Below, one piece after another: positions 33,250 to 44,303 of a DNA stretch of 64,000 bases. Positions within the stretch are counted from its first letter, which is position 1. Each line of letters begins with the position of its first letter. A model generated the notes under the pieces. It had not been told where the DNA came from, did not search any database, and saw nothing but the letters and a program-made list of their open reading frames with translations. The DNA is from Tilletiopsis washingtonensis. Lineage: Eukaryota > Basidiomycota > Exobasidiomycetes > Entylomatales. Both the position numbers and the translations under genes were made by a program. The stretch is from assembly GCF_003144115.1 (NCBI RefSeq), contig NW_020312005.1, forward strand, positions 660,244-724,243, in the 5' to 3' direction.

Positions 33250-34606
33250 TTAGTCCTTCTTCTCAAAGTCGTTCTGCAGCACGAAGCTGGAGGAGTGTGG
33301 AGCGTTAGCAGCTGCCTAGACTTGGCACACACGCGCCACTCACCGGTACTTGACGTCGCCCTCGTGCACGCGCTTGACGGCAATGGAGCACTGGCTCATC
33401 GGCATAACCTCGACCCACGGCTTGATCTTCTGCTCGTCGGCGAGCTTGAGCATCTTGAGCGCCTCGACCTTGCTGCCGATGTGCGACGAGGCCAGCGCAC
33501 AGCCGTTGCCGGCCAGGTGCTGCACGCGCAGGTCCTGCAGCGGGTCCTCGGGCATGCCCACGAACACGGCCTGTGGAGGGCGTCAGCGAACGCAGTACAG
33601 ATGCGGCTTCCGCACGGCTCACCTTGCCGTGCACGGTCAGCGTCGAGAGCACCGAGGGCACGTCGACGGCGTTGGACGAGGCGGTGGAGACGATGAGGTC
33701 AAACGGCTGCTCCTTGCGCCCGAAGCGCTTGTACCACTCGGGCTCGTCGCCCGTGGCGATAAAGTCCTTTGCGCCCATCTTCATGGCGTCGTCCTTCTTG
33801 CGCGGCGAGTGGCTGATCACCGTCACGTCGCAGCCCATCGCCACGGCAAAGAGCACGGCGTAGTGGCCCAGGCCGCCAAGACCGACAATGGCCACCTTCT
33901 TGCCCGGCCCGGCGCCGTTGCGCAGCAGCGGCGAGTAAACCGTCAGGCCGCCGCACAGCATCGACGCGGCATCCTCGTTCGAGATGCCGTCGGGGATGGG
34001 GAAGACGAACTGCTGGTGGGCGCGGATCGCCGTCGAGTAGCCGCCCTGGGCGATGGAGCCGTCGACGTACCTGGGGGCCAAAGTCAGTGCGTGCACATAG
34101 CTGGTCACTTCGGTGCGCCGCTCACTTGGAGTTGTACGTGTCGACCATGCTCTTGCCCGTGGCGTCGTCGCCGATGCAGTACTGCTCGTCGCCGCCCTTG
34201 CAGGGGAAGCAGGTGCCGCACGAGCCGACCTGAGCGCCCACGCCGACGCGGTCGCCGACCTTCATGTCCTTGACGGCGCTTCCGACGGCCGTAACCTTGC
34301 CGACGATCTCGTGGCCGGGAATGACGGCGGGCACGGCGAGCTCGCCCCAGCCGCCGGAGATGGTGTGCACATCTGGGAGGTGTGAGCGAGTGCGTCCGGA
34401 GCGGCAAAGCTCTCAGACACGCACCAGAGCCGCAGACACCGCAGCACTCGATGGCAATCGTCACGTCGTCGTCCTCCTCGGGCTTGAGGTCAAAGTCGAT
34501 GACCTTGAAGTCGGTCCACTTGGACGTGTCGTCTGGGCAACGGGTCAGCGATGCTCGCGCTTCGTGCTGCAGTGCCGTGCTCACCGATGGCGTATCCGCG
34601 CGGCAT
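33250..34606 (-). CDS. zinc-dependent, NADP-type alcohol dehydrogenase (ADH6/CAD-like)
   Basis: Six exons (34585-34606, 34425-34532, 34126-34372, 33623-34070, 33344-33570, 33250-33286) give 362 residues, the normal medium-chain dehydrogenase length. Catalytic zinc ligands lie in ECCGVCGSDVH and IPGHEIVGKV. The structural zinc loop is CGTCFPCKGGDEQYC. The Rossmann motif is VAIVGLGGLGHYAVLFAVAM, followed by ISHSPRKKDDA, whose Ser/Arg/Lys pattern favours NADPH. This fits the yeast Adh6/Adh7 and plant cinnamyl alcohol dehydrogenase group, cytosolic reducers of aromatic and aliphatic aldehydes. The first exon is 22 nt. Divergent with ornithine aminotransferase across 529 bp; no shared pathway is evident. 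Confidence 0.9.
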
Positions 34607-35135
34607 GGTGAGTGTGAGAGGTGTGTGGGGTGTGTGTGGTGGGGTGATGGATGTGGTGCGGAGGCAAGGTGGCATCGGCGGCTGTCGTGCGACATCGAGC
34701 ATTGCCGCCGCCTCCCATCGTCGGCGGCCGGCACGCGCATCAAGAAGAAGAGCGTAGACAGCGCACGGGCGCTCTCTCCACGGCCGGCAGATCACCGATG
34801 ACGCACCGCCCGTCGATCGCCTGCGGCCCGAGCTGTGCACGTGACTTTGTGCCGCGGGTGATCCTCTATCGCGCGCGTGGCTGGCGCGCGTTCCTGGCGC
34901 GGGAGGAGCGGCCGCGCCGCGCGCCTCGACCCCACGCCGGCACGCTTGGCGTCACCGTCGAGCGGAAGGCCCTGACGCTGCGTCGCTGCGGCGGCGCCGG
35001 CCCCACTCAGCCGTGCCAGCGCCGACGGCTGCCTGCTCTATCTCGCCGGCCTCGCCCTCGCTCCTTGCCCTCTCACTACCACACGCACCGCTCCGACCAG
35101 GCGCGCCCCTATCTTCCACTCCCTTCTCACTAAGC
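34607..35135. promoter_or_regulatory. divergent intergenic region ADH / OAT
   Basis: 529 bp that should hold both promoters. CT-rich leader before 35136; a GT-rich run (gtgtgtgggg) near 34621. No clear shared motif. Confidence 0.5.
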
Positions 35136-36785
35136 ATGGCACCCACTGCTCTCGGCGACAGCGGCGCAAACGGCGCCGCGCCCCAGAGCGCCGTCGCCGC
35201 CCTCGCCGGCAAGCTCAGCGCTACGGTGCTCGGTGCCAAGGCTGCCGGTGCGGCCGTCGCCGCTGCCGCCGCTGCGCCGCTCGCAAAGACGCACGGCGAG
35301 GCGCAGGGCTCCAAGAGCATCATGAAGATGGAGTCGGACTACGGCGCGCACAAGTGAGTTGCTAGGCAGGGCCTGGCCGTGGCGTGTTGCAGCCGGTCTA
35401 TCAAATGGCTACTTTACGCCGTACTGGACGCTCGACGGTGCGCGACACCAGGGCATGTGGCTGGCGCAGCAGTACACCTGACTTTCTAGCCACCGCGCTG
35501 ACATTCCTCCAGCTACCACCCGCTGCCGATGGTCTTCTCGCGCGCCCTCGGCGCGCACGTCTGGGACCCCGAGGGCCGCCAGTACCTCGACTTCCTCTCT
35601 GCCTACTCGGCGGTAAACCAGGGCCACTGCAACCCGCGCATCGTCGCCGCCCTCGTGGCACAGGCATCGCGCCTGACGCTCTCGTCGCGCGCCTTCTACA
35701 ACGACGCCTTCGGGCCGTTTGCCAAGAAGGTCACGGAGCTCTTCGGCTACGAGAGTGTGCTGCCGATGAACACGGGCGCCGAGGCCGTCGAGACGGCACT
35801 CAAGCTCTCGCGCAAGTGGGGCTACCAGGTCAAGGGCATCGAGGCTGGCAAGGCGCACATCCTCTCCGTCTCGGGCAACTTCCACGGCCGCACGCTCGGC
35901 ATCGTCAGCATGAGCACCGACGACGAGTCGCGCGACGGCTTCGGGCCCTTCCTCGAGGGCGTCGGCCCGGGCATCGGCGACCTGCACATCCGCTACAACC
36001 ACGCCGAGGACCTCGAGGCCGTGCTCGACAAGCACGGCAAGGACGTGTGCGCCTTCCTCGTCGAGCCGATCCAGGGCGAGGCGGGCATCGTCGTGCCGGA
36101 CCACGGCTACCTGCAGCGCGTGCGCGAGCTCTGCACCAAGCACAACGTGCTGCTCATCTGCGACGAGATCCAGACGGGCCTCGGCCGCACGGGCCGCATG
36201 CTGGCGTGCGAGCACGAGGGCATCCGTCCGGACATTGTCACGCTCGGCAAGGCGCTCTCCGGCGGCGTGTACCCCGTCAGCTGCGTGCTGGCCGACCGCT
36301 CCATCATGCACGTCATCAAGCCGGGCGAGCACGGCTCGACGTACGGCGGCAACCCGCTGGGCTGCGCCGTGGCGGCGGCGGCGCTCGACGTGCTCGTCGA
36401 CGACAAGCTCTCGGAGCGTGCCGAGCGTCTGGGCGCCAAGTTCCGCGGCGACCTGCTGAAGCTCAAGGAGAGCGGCGAGGTGCCGATGCTCTCCGAGATC
36501 CGTGGCCGCGGCCTGCTCAACGCCATCGTCATCGACAGCTCCAAGTCGCAGAAGGGCCGCACGGCGTGGCAGCTGTGCCTGCTGCTGAAGAGCAAGGGCC
36601 TGCTCGCCAAGCCGACGCACGTCAACATCATCCGCCTTGCGCCGCCGCTCGTCATCGAGGAGGCCGACCTTGACCGCGGCGTCGAGATCATCCGCCAGTC
36701 GCTCCTCGAGATCGACACGCTCGACGTCATCCCCGGCGAGGAGGGCGACGAGCACGCCGTCGTGCCGCCGGTCTCCGAGACCTAA
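35136..36785 (+). CDS. CAR2: ornithine aminotransferase
   Basis: Two exons (35136-35353, 35513-36785) give 496 residues. Class III aminotransferase marks: [73 protein letters not shown] with the PLP lysine, and [14 protein letters not shown]. The enzyme converts ornithine and 2-oxoglutarate to glutamate semialdehyde and glutamate in arginine catabolism. Unlike the ~430-residue fungal norm, it has a ~65-residue Ala/Gly-rich N-terminus, with few arginines, so it is not an obvious mitochondrial signal. The gene is notable for three 20-bp hairpin-like repeats starting ~95 bp beyond the stop. Confidence 0.93.
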
Positions 36786-36880
36786 GCGGGCGCACTCTCG
36801 TCCCCTCCCGTTCCCAAGTTCTCCATCTTCCTCTCCGTTCCCCCTCATCCGCCATCTCTTATCACCCGCCATGCGTGCTG

Positions 36881-36900
36881 CCCACGGACTCTATCCGAGC
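36881..36900. repeat. hairpin element copy 1 downstream of OAT
   Basis: cccacggactctatccgagc. Contains CGGA-ctcta-TCCG. In this copy the flanks add a 7-bp perfect outer stem (GTGCTGC at 36875-36881 with GCAGCAC at 36899-36905). Confidence 0.75.
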
Positions 36901-37058
36901 AGCACCGCATGCGCCAGCAAGTCGTGCATCTCTTCGTCGTCACCGCCACGCCTCAGTCCTCCTCGGGTCCTCCAGCAAAAACAACCAATCGTCACGCGCG
37001 CGCGCCTTCGGCCCCAGCTCCCTTATCACATGTGTACTGCGCCTCTCGCCGCTATTCG

Positions 37059-37078
37059 CCCACGGACTCTATCCGAGC
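37059..37078. repeat. hairpin element copy 2 downstream of OAT
   Basis: Identical 20 bp to the copy at 36881. The outer stem is weak here (GC/GC). A CACATGTG palindrome lies 25 bp upstream at 37027-37034. Confidence 0.75.
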
Positions 37079-37152
37079 CAACAGCCGCCGATGCGCCCCG
37101 TCCGTCTAATTGTCATTCCCAGCAAATATCCAACCCACGAGCTAGTCGCCGG

Positions 37153-37172
37153 CCCACGGACTTCATCCGAGC
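37153..37172. repeat. hairpin element copy 3 downstream of OAT
   Basis: cccacggacttcatccgagc: two changes from the other copies, both in the loop, so the CGGA/TCCG stem is kept. The outer stem is CGGC/GCCG, different in sequence from copy 1 but still paired. A 12-bp palindrome GTCACATGTGAC follows at 37182-37193. Confidence 0.72.
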
Positions 37173-39129
37173 CGCCTGCTCGTCACATGTGACGCGATTT
37201 CTCCTCTACACCAGACCCTGTTCTCGGCGCTGTAGCACCACACTCCTCTACTCCTGTTGCCTCGTCGCTTCTAGAAGCATGTGGGCCTGGTACACGAATG
37301 AAAGCATTCTTGCCAATCTCCGCGCCTGCCGCGCTGTGTCAGTCGGTGTGAATGCAGAGATCGACAGTACTGGGAGGGAGGTGATGAGCTGGAAGTAGGC
37401 GCAGACAGACAGGTTCCCTTGCACTGCGCGCTTGACATCAGGCTGGGTATGAAGCGCACGCTGTCATGCGTCTTCCTCTGCTCGCCGGATCATCCCCGCA
37501 GCCCGATCATCTCGCACGTCACCGCTCGCCTTCCAACCAGTCATTCCTGCGACGCTGCTGTGAGAGCTCTATTTCACAGCCAAAGGCTTCCCGAGATCAT
37601 GCCTGTGCGTCGAGCATGAGCGCAAACTGGCGCCGACAGCATGCTGTGACCGTCCCCGCGGCGCGTGCGCGCAGCCTGCGAGCGCGTGGCTCCCACGGCA
37701 AGCGAAGCCAGGCTGGCGCAGGTCCTGCGGATCACCTTTGCAGCACGCTGAGCTGCACTTTGCAACACCACACGACAGCGCAGCCTCGTCTGCTCGGCCC
37801 GCATGCCGTGAGAACACAGGTGCAGGTGCGGCGGCGAGCGGCTCACGGCGAGCTCGCCGTCGGGGCGGCAAAGGCATGCGACGCGTGCCGCGCGCCGGCG
37901 CGAAGCCCCTTGCAGGGCTCGCAGTCCGGGGCGACGCGGAGGCGAATCTGCCTCGGCCGTGCGGCGGATCTCACCGCAGGAGCCAGCTCATGCCTGATCG
38001 CGGATGGTCGCCGATGTTGTGAGCACGCACGACGGCAAGCTGCGCTTTGCTTTGCTGCGGCGAACAAGGCGCGGCGGAGAGGCCCGGAAGGCTGCTGGCA
38101 CCGCAAGCAGCAGCTCTCTCGGAGGGAGAGGGCAGACCTTGTCGACGTCCAGGCGCTGCACTCCCTTCCAAACACGAGTCGTCTATGCGGACCGCTGCTT
38201 TGGCGCCACAGCCTTGAGCACAGCCGCTCAGCCCTCTTCCGAGGCTCCTGCGAGGCGCGCCAGACCGCCCAATCTGACGACCGAGGACCGTCGGACAGGA
38301 GGGTGGCGAGGGGTACAAAGCCGGCGAGGTCACGTTCGGGTGCTGCTGATGCGGCTCGGCCATCTGTCTGGACGGCGGCGCGGTGTGCATGTGTTGATCG
38401 GCAAGCCGAGCAGCCAGCCACCATGCGCAGCACGATGCACCAAGCAGCGGACCCCTGGCGCGCGCAGAGGGGATCTCAGGGCCGATGCCGGCGCATGAGG
38501 CGCGGCGCCGCGCTGCCGGCGGCCTGCGCCTTCCATGCTGCCGCCTTGCGGATCGCAGGCGGCGAGGGCGGCGTACAAGCGGCGCAGGAGGTGCCAAATG
38601 CGCCGCACTCCAGGGACAAGGTGCGCCGTGATTGGAGCGAGGCGGTGTCAGCAGGGGCTGGGCGAGAGCGCTGATGCGCCGCACGCGCCGCGGCCGGCGG
38701 TGTGGCGGAGGGCTGCAGGCGTGCGCTTTGCGCCAGAAGGAAGGCGCAGACGCGAGAGGCGGCGCGCGCGCCGTGCAGGAGCGCAGGCGGCGTGCCGGGG
38801 TGCGGCCGGCGACGGGCACGAGCCAGCGCGCGGCAGCATAAGCAGCAGCGCGCAAGGCAGAGCGCGCGCGCATGCAGGGCTCCTTCACGCTTCGGCGGCA
38901 GGCCGAGGAGCTGCTCCGCCAGCCAGCTCGCGCTTGCGGTGCGGCCGGCGCGCCGGCGTGCCAGGGCGAGATGCACACCGCCGAGCTGGAGCGAGCGAAC
39001 CCCTGCCCCCCTGCAGCTGCTCTGCGCTGCGTCCAGCACGCAGGCCTCATATAGACACCGCGCCGCACCGCCGTGCCGTTTTCCCGCCCACCACACTCCA
39101 ACCCGTGCTCCCCCTCCTTCCCGCACAGC

Positions 39130-41227
<2,098 letters not shown>

Positions 41228-41527
41228 GCGCGACGCTCGCTGCATGTTCTTCGCTTCTCGCCCGTTCCCCAGTCCCCTCAGCGTCACGTCCATCACCTCA
41301 CCGTCACTCCTCTTCCACCTTCTCGCACCCACTAGAAGTTCGCCCCCCTGCGCGCTGCACTGGCATGCGCACGCGCCCCGCCGTCCTCGCCGCTCTCCTG
41401 CTGTATTCCCGATCTCCCCCCGCTTCTTGATATACATGTCCAGCTCGGACCTTCCGCGCGACAACGCTCGTGCTCTCAGACTGAACGGCGCACGCATCCA
41501 TTGCTCTCTCCAGCCGCTGGCGAAGCA
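41228..41527. other. spacer between convergent genes
   Basis: 300 bp of pyrimidine-rich 3' sequence after UGM. No gene or repeat seen. Confidence 0.6.
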
Positions 41528-42775
41528 CTATTGACTCCCGTCAATCATCGTCGGCGCACCCCGAGCATCCTCCTCTCGTGTCTCAAAGCCCGTCTTGACG
41601 GCGCGGGCGGCGACGAGATGCATGTCGGCGCACGCCTGCTGCAGCATGGTGATCGCCTGGAGAGGAACTGCGTCAGCATTCTGGCGCGACCTGCTCCACG
41701 CTCGAGCAGACGCACCGCGTCGCTCTCGTCCGGCGTCAGGTCGCCCGCCATCTCGATCGACGTAATGGCGCCAAGGGCAGGCATGCTGCAGAGACGCGCC
41801 GAGGCGCGAGCCTGCACGGCATCGGCGCGTGTCGGGTCGAGTAGCATCGTGCCCTTGCGGTCCAGTATCTGTGATGGACGGTCAGATCGGTGCGGCAGTC
41901 AAGGCTCCCCCCAGGCTCACCAGCGAAGCACCAACCACCAGGCCCCACATCTCAATGCCCGCATCTGCCAGCGCTACACTGGCCGCCGTGGCCGCCGCAG
42001 GCAGCAGTGCATCGTCAATGTCGCTGGCGCCTGCAGCAGCACCTTCGGCGCCTGCCTGTGCCAGCAACATCGAGCCGGCATCGGCCTCGAGGATCGTCAC
42101 GTAGATGTCGACGCTGGCCTTTGGGAGCAGCCGTAGCCGCAAAGAGGGAAGCAGAGCAGAGCGGAGAGCGAGAGATAGCGATGGCGACTCGACGTCCTGT
42201 AGGAAGTGGAAGTGTCAGGATCCTCGCACACCACAACCTGGGTCTTGCTGCCCTCGTTGTGCTCTTGTTCTACAGCAGCACCGGGCTCGCCGTCTCAGCA
42301 AGCAACTCACCTTTCCAGGCCGCCTCCGCTGCCCAGCAATAGCAAAGGGCGCCACGCGCACCTCGCACACCACGTCTGCCTTCTGGCTGTACGCCTTCTG
42401 CCGCGCCTGGCGTGGGCCATACACGGCGGCGGCGAGCTTGAGGCCGCCGGCCTCGAGGTAGGCCGAGCCGTTTGCCTGCGGGATGAGCGCGGACTTGATG
42501 ACTGAGGGCGGGGAGTGTGAGTGCATGGCGGGACCAGGCAGCCAGCAGCGCCAGCTGTGGACATCAGAGCAGCATGAGGGCTCGGACTGCTGCCGGTGTC
42601 GCTGGCAGGGACGCCCAAGGAGCAGCGCTGGAAGCAGCAGGCCGTGCTACGCACAGAGTGGACGCGCCGCAGTGGGAGCACGGCTGCGCGGCGCGATGGG
42701 TGCGGCAGGCATGAAGAGCGGCGGCATCGTCTCGGGTCCGTTGGCGCGCCGGCGGTCGAGATTTGCGTGTGCCAT
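41528..42775 (-). CDS. MTR3: exosome ring subunit Mtr3 (RNase PH-like)
   Basis: Five exons (42655-42775, 42311-42501, 41921-42196, 41716-41868, 41528-41656) give 289 residues. The N-terminus ANLDRRRANGPETMPPLF matches the Mtr3-type opening. Then come FIKSALIPQANGSAYLEAGG and LAAAVYGPRQARQK of the RNase PH fold, a low-complexity inserted loop, and ASVALADAGIEMWGLVVGAS with ILDRKGTMLLDPT near the end. No phosphorolytic catalytic residues are obvious, as expected for the inactive eukaryotic ring. Role: one of six ring subunits of the nuclear and cytosolic RNA exosome. It starts 305 bp from, and head to head with, RRP46. Confidence 0.87.
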
Positions 42776-43080
42776 GCTGAAGGCGGGAAGGCGAACGGCT
42801 GAAGGTGTGGTGGGAGAAAGCAAGGGCGGTGCAGCCTCTCGAGGTGGAGAAGCGGCGCGCACTCGGCCGAGATAAATGTGCCGCGAAGGCTGCGACAGCT
42901 TGCTGCTGCTGCCCGAGCTTCTTGCTCCCAACGACGACGACAGCAACAGCCATACCTACGCCCGGACCTGCGCGGTCACCTCGACTCGAGACACTGCTCC
43001 TCCGCCAGTCCTTTGCTTTTGCGTACTACACCGCTCCCCATCGCCTCGCGACCCTTCTCCTCCGCCCTCTCGCCGGCGCC
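42776..43080. promoter_or_regulatory. shared 305-bp promoter region of MTR3 and RRP46
   Basis: The start codons of two subunits of the same complex face away from each other here. The right half is CT-rich leader for RRP46; the left half is purine-rich on the plus strand, hence CT-rich for MTR3. No TATA box seen. Confidence 0.6.
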
Positions 43081-44060
43081 ATGTCCCGGCCGCTGCTGGC
43101 CTCACGGCCGCTGACGCTTTCGCTGGCGCCGCTGCCGCACGCCGACGGCTCTGCCATCTTTGCCAGCGGGCCGCTCTCCGTGCTCGCTGCGCTTGCCGGC
43201 CCGTCGGAGGTGCGCATCCGCGACGAGCTCAGCGATGCCGCGACGCTCGTCGTGCTCCACACGCCGCTCCTCGCACCCGCCGCGCTGCCGTCGACGGCGC
43301 TCGGCGCAGCCCTGCACGCCGCACTCGCCGCCGTTGTGCGCCGCGAGCTACTGCCGCGTACGCTGCTGCAGCTCAGCGTGCACGCCCTCTCGCTGCCGCC
43401 GCCGCCGCCGCTCAGTGCGTCGCGGCCGCCACGCCATGCGCCGCCGCTGCCGCCGTCGCATCCCGATGCGCGCATCCAGGCGCCCGAGGTCGCCGCCTGC
43501 CTCAATGCCGCCATGCTGGCACTCCTGGATGCCGGCACCGAGTGCACTGCTACCCTTGCCGCTGCCTGCGTGGCCGTGCTGCCTGCGGCAAAGGCACGCA
43601 GCTTGCGCGCTGCAAAGCACTGGCGTGCCGGCGAGGAGGACCAGGCCGAGGATGAGGAGATGGAGGATGAGGAGAGGTGAGTGCGCCGGCGCAGCTCGTA
43701 GTCTTCCTGCGCTGATTGATGCTCGCCAGCCATGCTCTGCTGCTGGATCCGACACCGCACGAGCTGCTCTATGCACACAGCACGCACGTCTTCGCCTTTG
43801 CCTTCTCCGGCCGCGACGCCTCGGCAGCCGCCGACGACAGCACAGGGCAGACGGCAGCACTCGTCTTTACACGCAGCGAGGGAGCAGTAGACTGGGCCGA
43901 GGTGAGTGCGGCGCGCTGCGTCCCTGCCGCGAAGTCTGACTCGCGCGCCCACGAACAGTACAAGGAGGTCCTGGCGCTGGCACGGAAGGCAGCGTCGGAC
44001 GTGCAACGAGAGATGCGCGCCGCCATGCAGCGGCATATCATCGGCGAGAGCAGCAAATGA
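43081..44060 (+). CDS. RRP46: exosome ring subunit Rrp46 (RNase PH-like)
   Basis: Three exons (43081-43676, 43730-43901, 43959-44060) give 289 residues. The RNase PH-like landmarks are LAPLPHADGSAIFASGPLSV, LAGPSEVRIRDELSDAATLV, an RRELLPRTLLQLSVHAL strand, and VAACLNAAMLALLDAGTECT. A Pro-rich loop (LPPPPPLSASRPPRHAPP) and an acidic loop (EDQAEDEEMEDEE) are insertions. The ending ARKAASDVQREMRAAMQRHI is a long helix. Yeast and human Rrp46 match in block order; Rrp41 was considered, but the DGSA..F/SVLA opening fits Rrp46 better. It pairs with Rrp43 or Mtr3 in the ring. Divergent with MTR3. Confidence 0.87.
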
Positions 44061-44303
44061 CAGCCTCGTCATTCGGCGATCAGAGCGAGCGTCCGTGTGA
44101 TGTATGACTATAGCGCGATGCACCACTGCCGAACGGGAAGGAGGGGTCGCGCGGAGCTGGGAAGCGGGACGCGGCCAGGGAGGCCTGGCGCAGCGTGGGG
44201 TATGCGAGGCGTGGGGAAACGGAGCGGGAGTGTCTGGGAGACAGAGTCGAGGTATCGAGGACGCGGCAGACGGGCGTGCTGGGCCCTTGCTTGCGGATGG
44301 GAT

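Larger units (their letters stand above)
36786..39129. other. 2.3-kb gene-free region between OAT and UGM
   Basis: The first ~600 bp is less GC-rich than its neighbours and holds the three hairpin elements, two CACATGTG sites and a GCTTCTAGAAGC palindrome (37267-37278). From ~37560 to ~38980 it is GC-rich with meaningless long frames. A possible TATA-like catatag lies at 39048-39054, about 80 bp before the UGM start, followed by CT-rich leader. No gene accepted. Confidence 0.55.

Noticed and set aside
35409-36872. 487-codon minus-strand frame opposite ornithine aminotransferase
   Set aside because: Same antisense effect; the sense strand has every conserved aminotransferase motif.
37600-38980. 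Possible gene in the GC-rich part of the OAT-UGM gap
   Set aside because: Many overlapping frames on both strands, none with protein-like residue use or a splice model.
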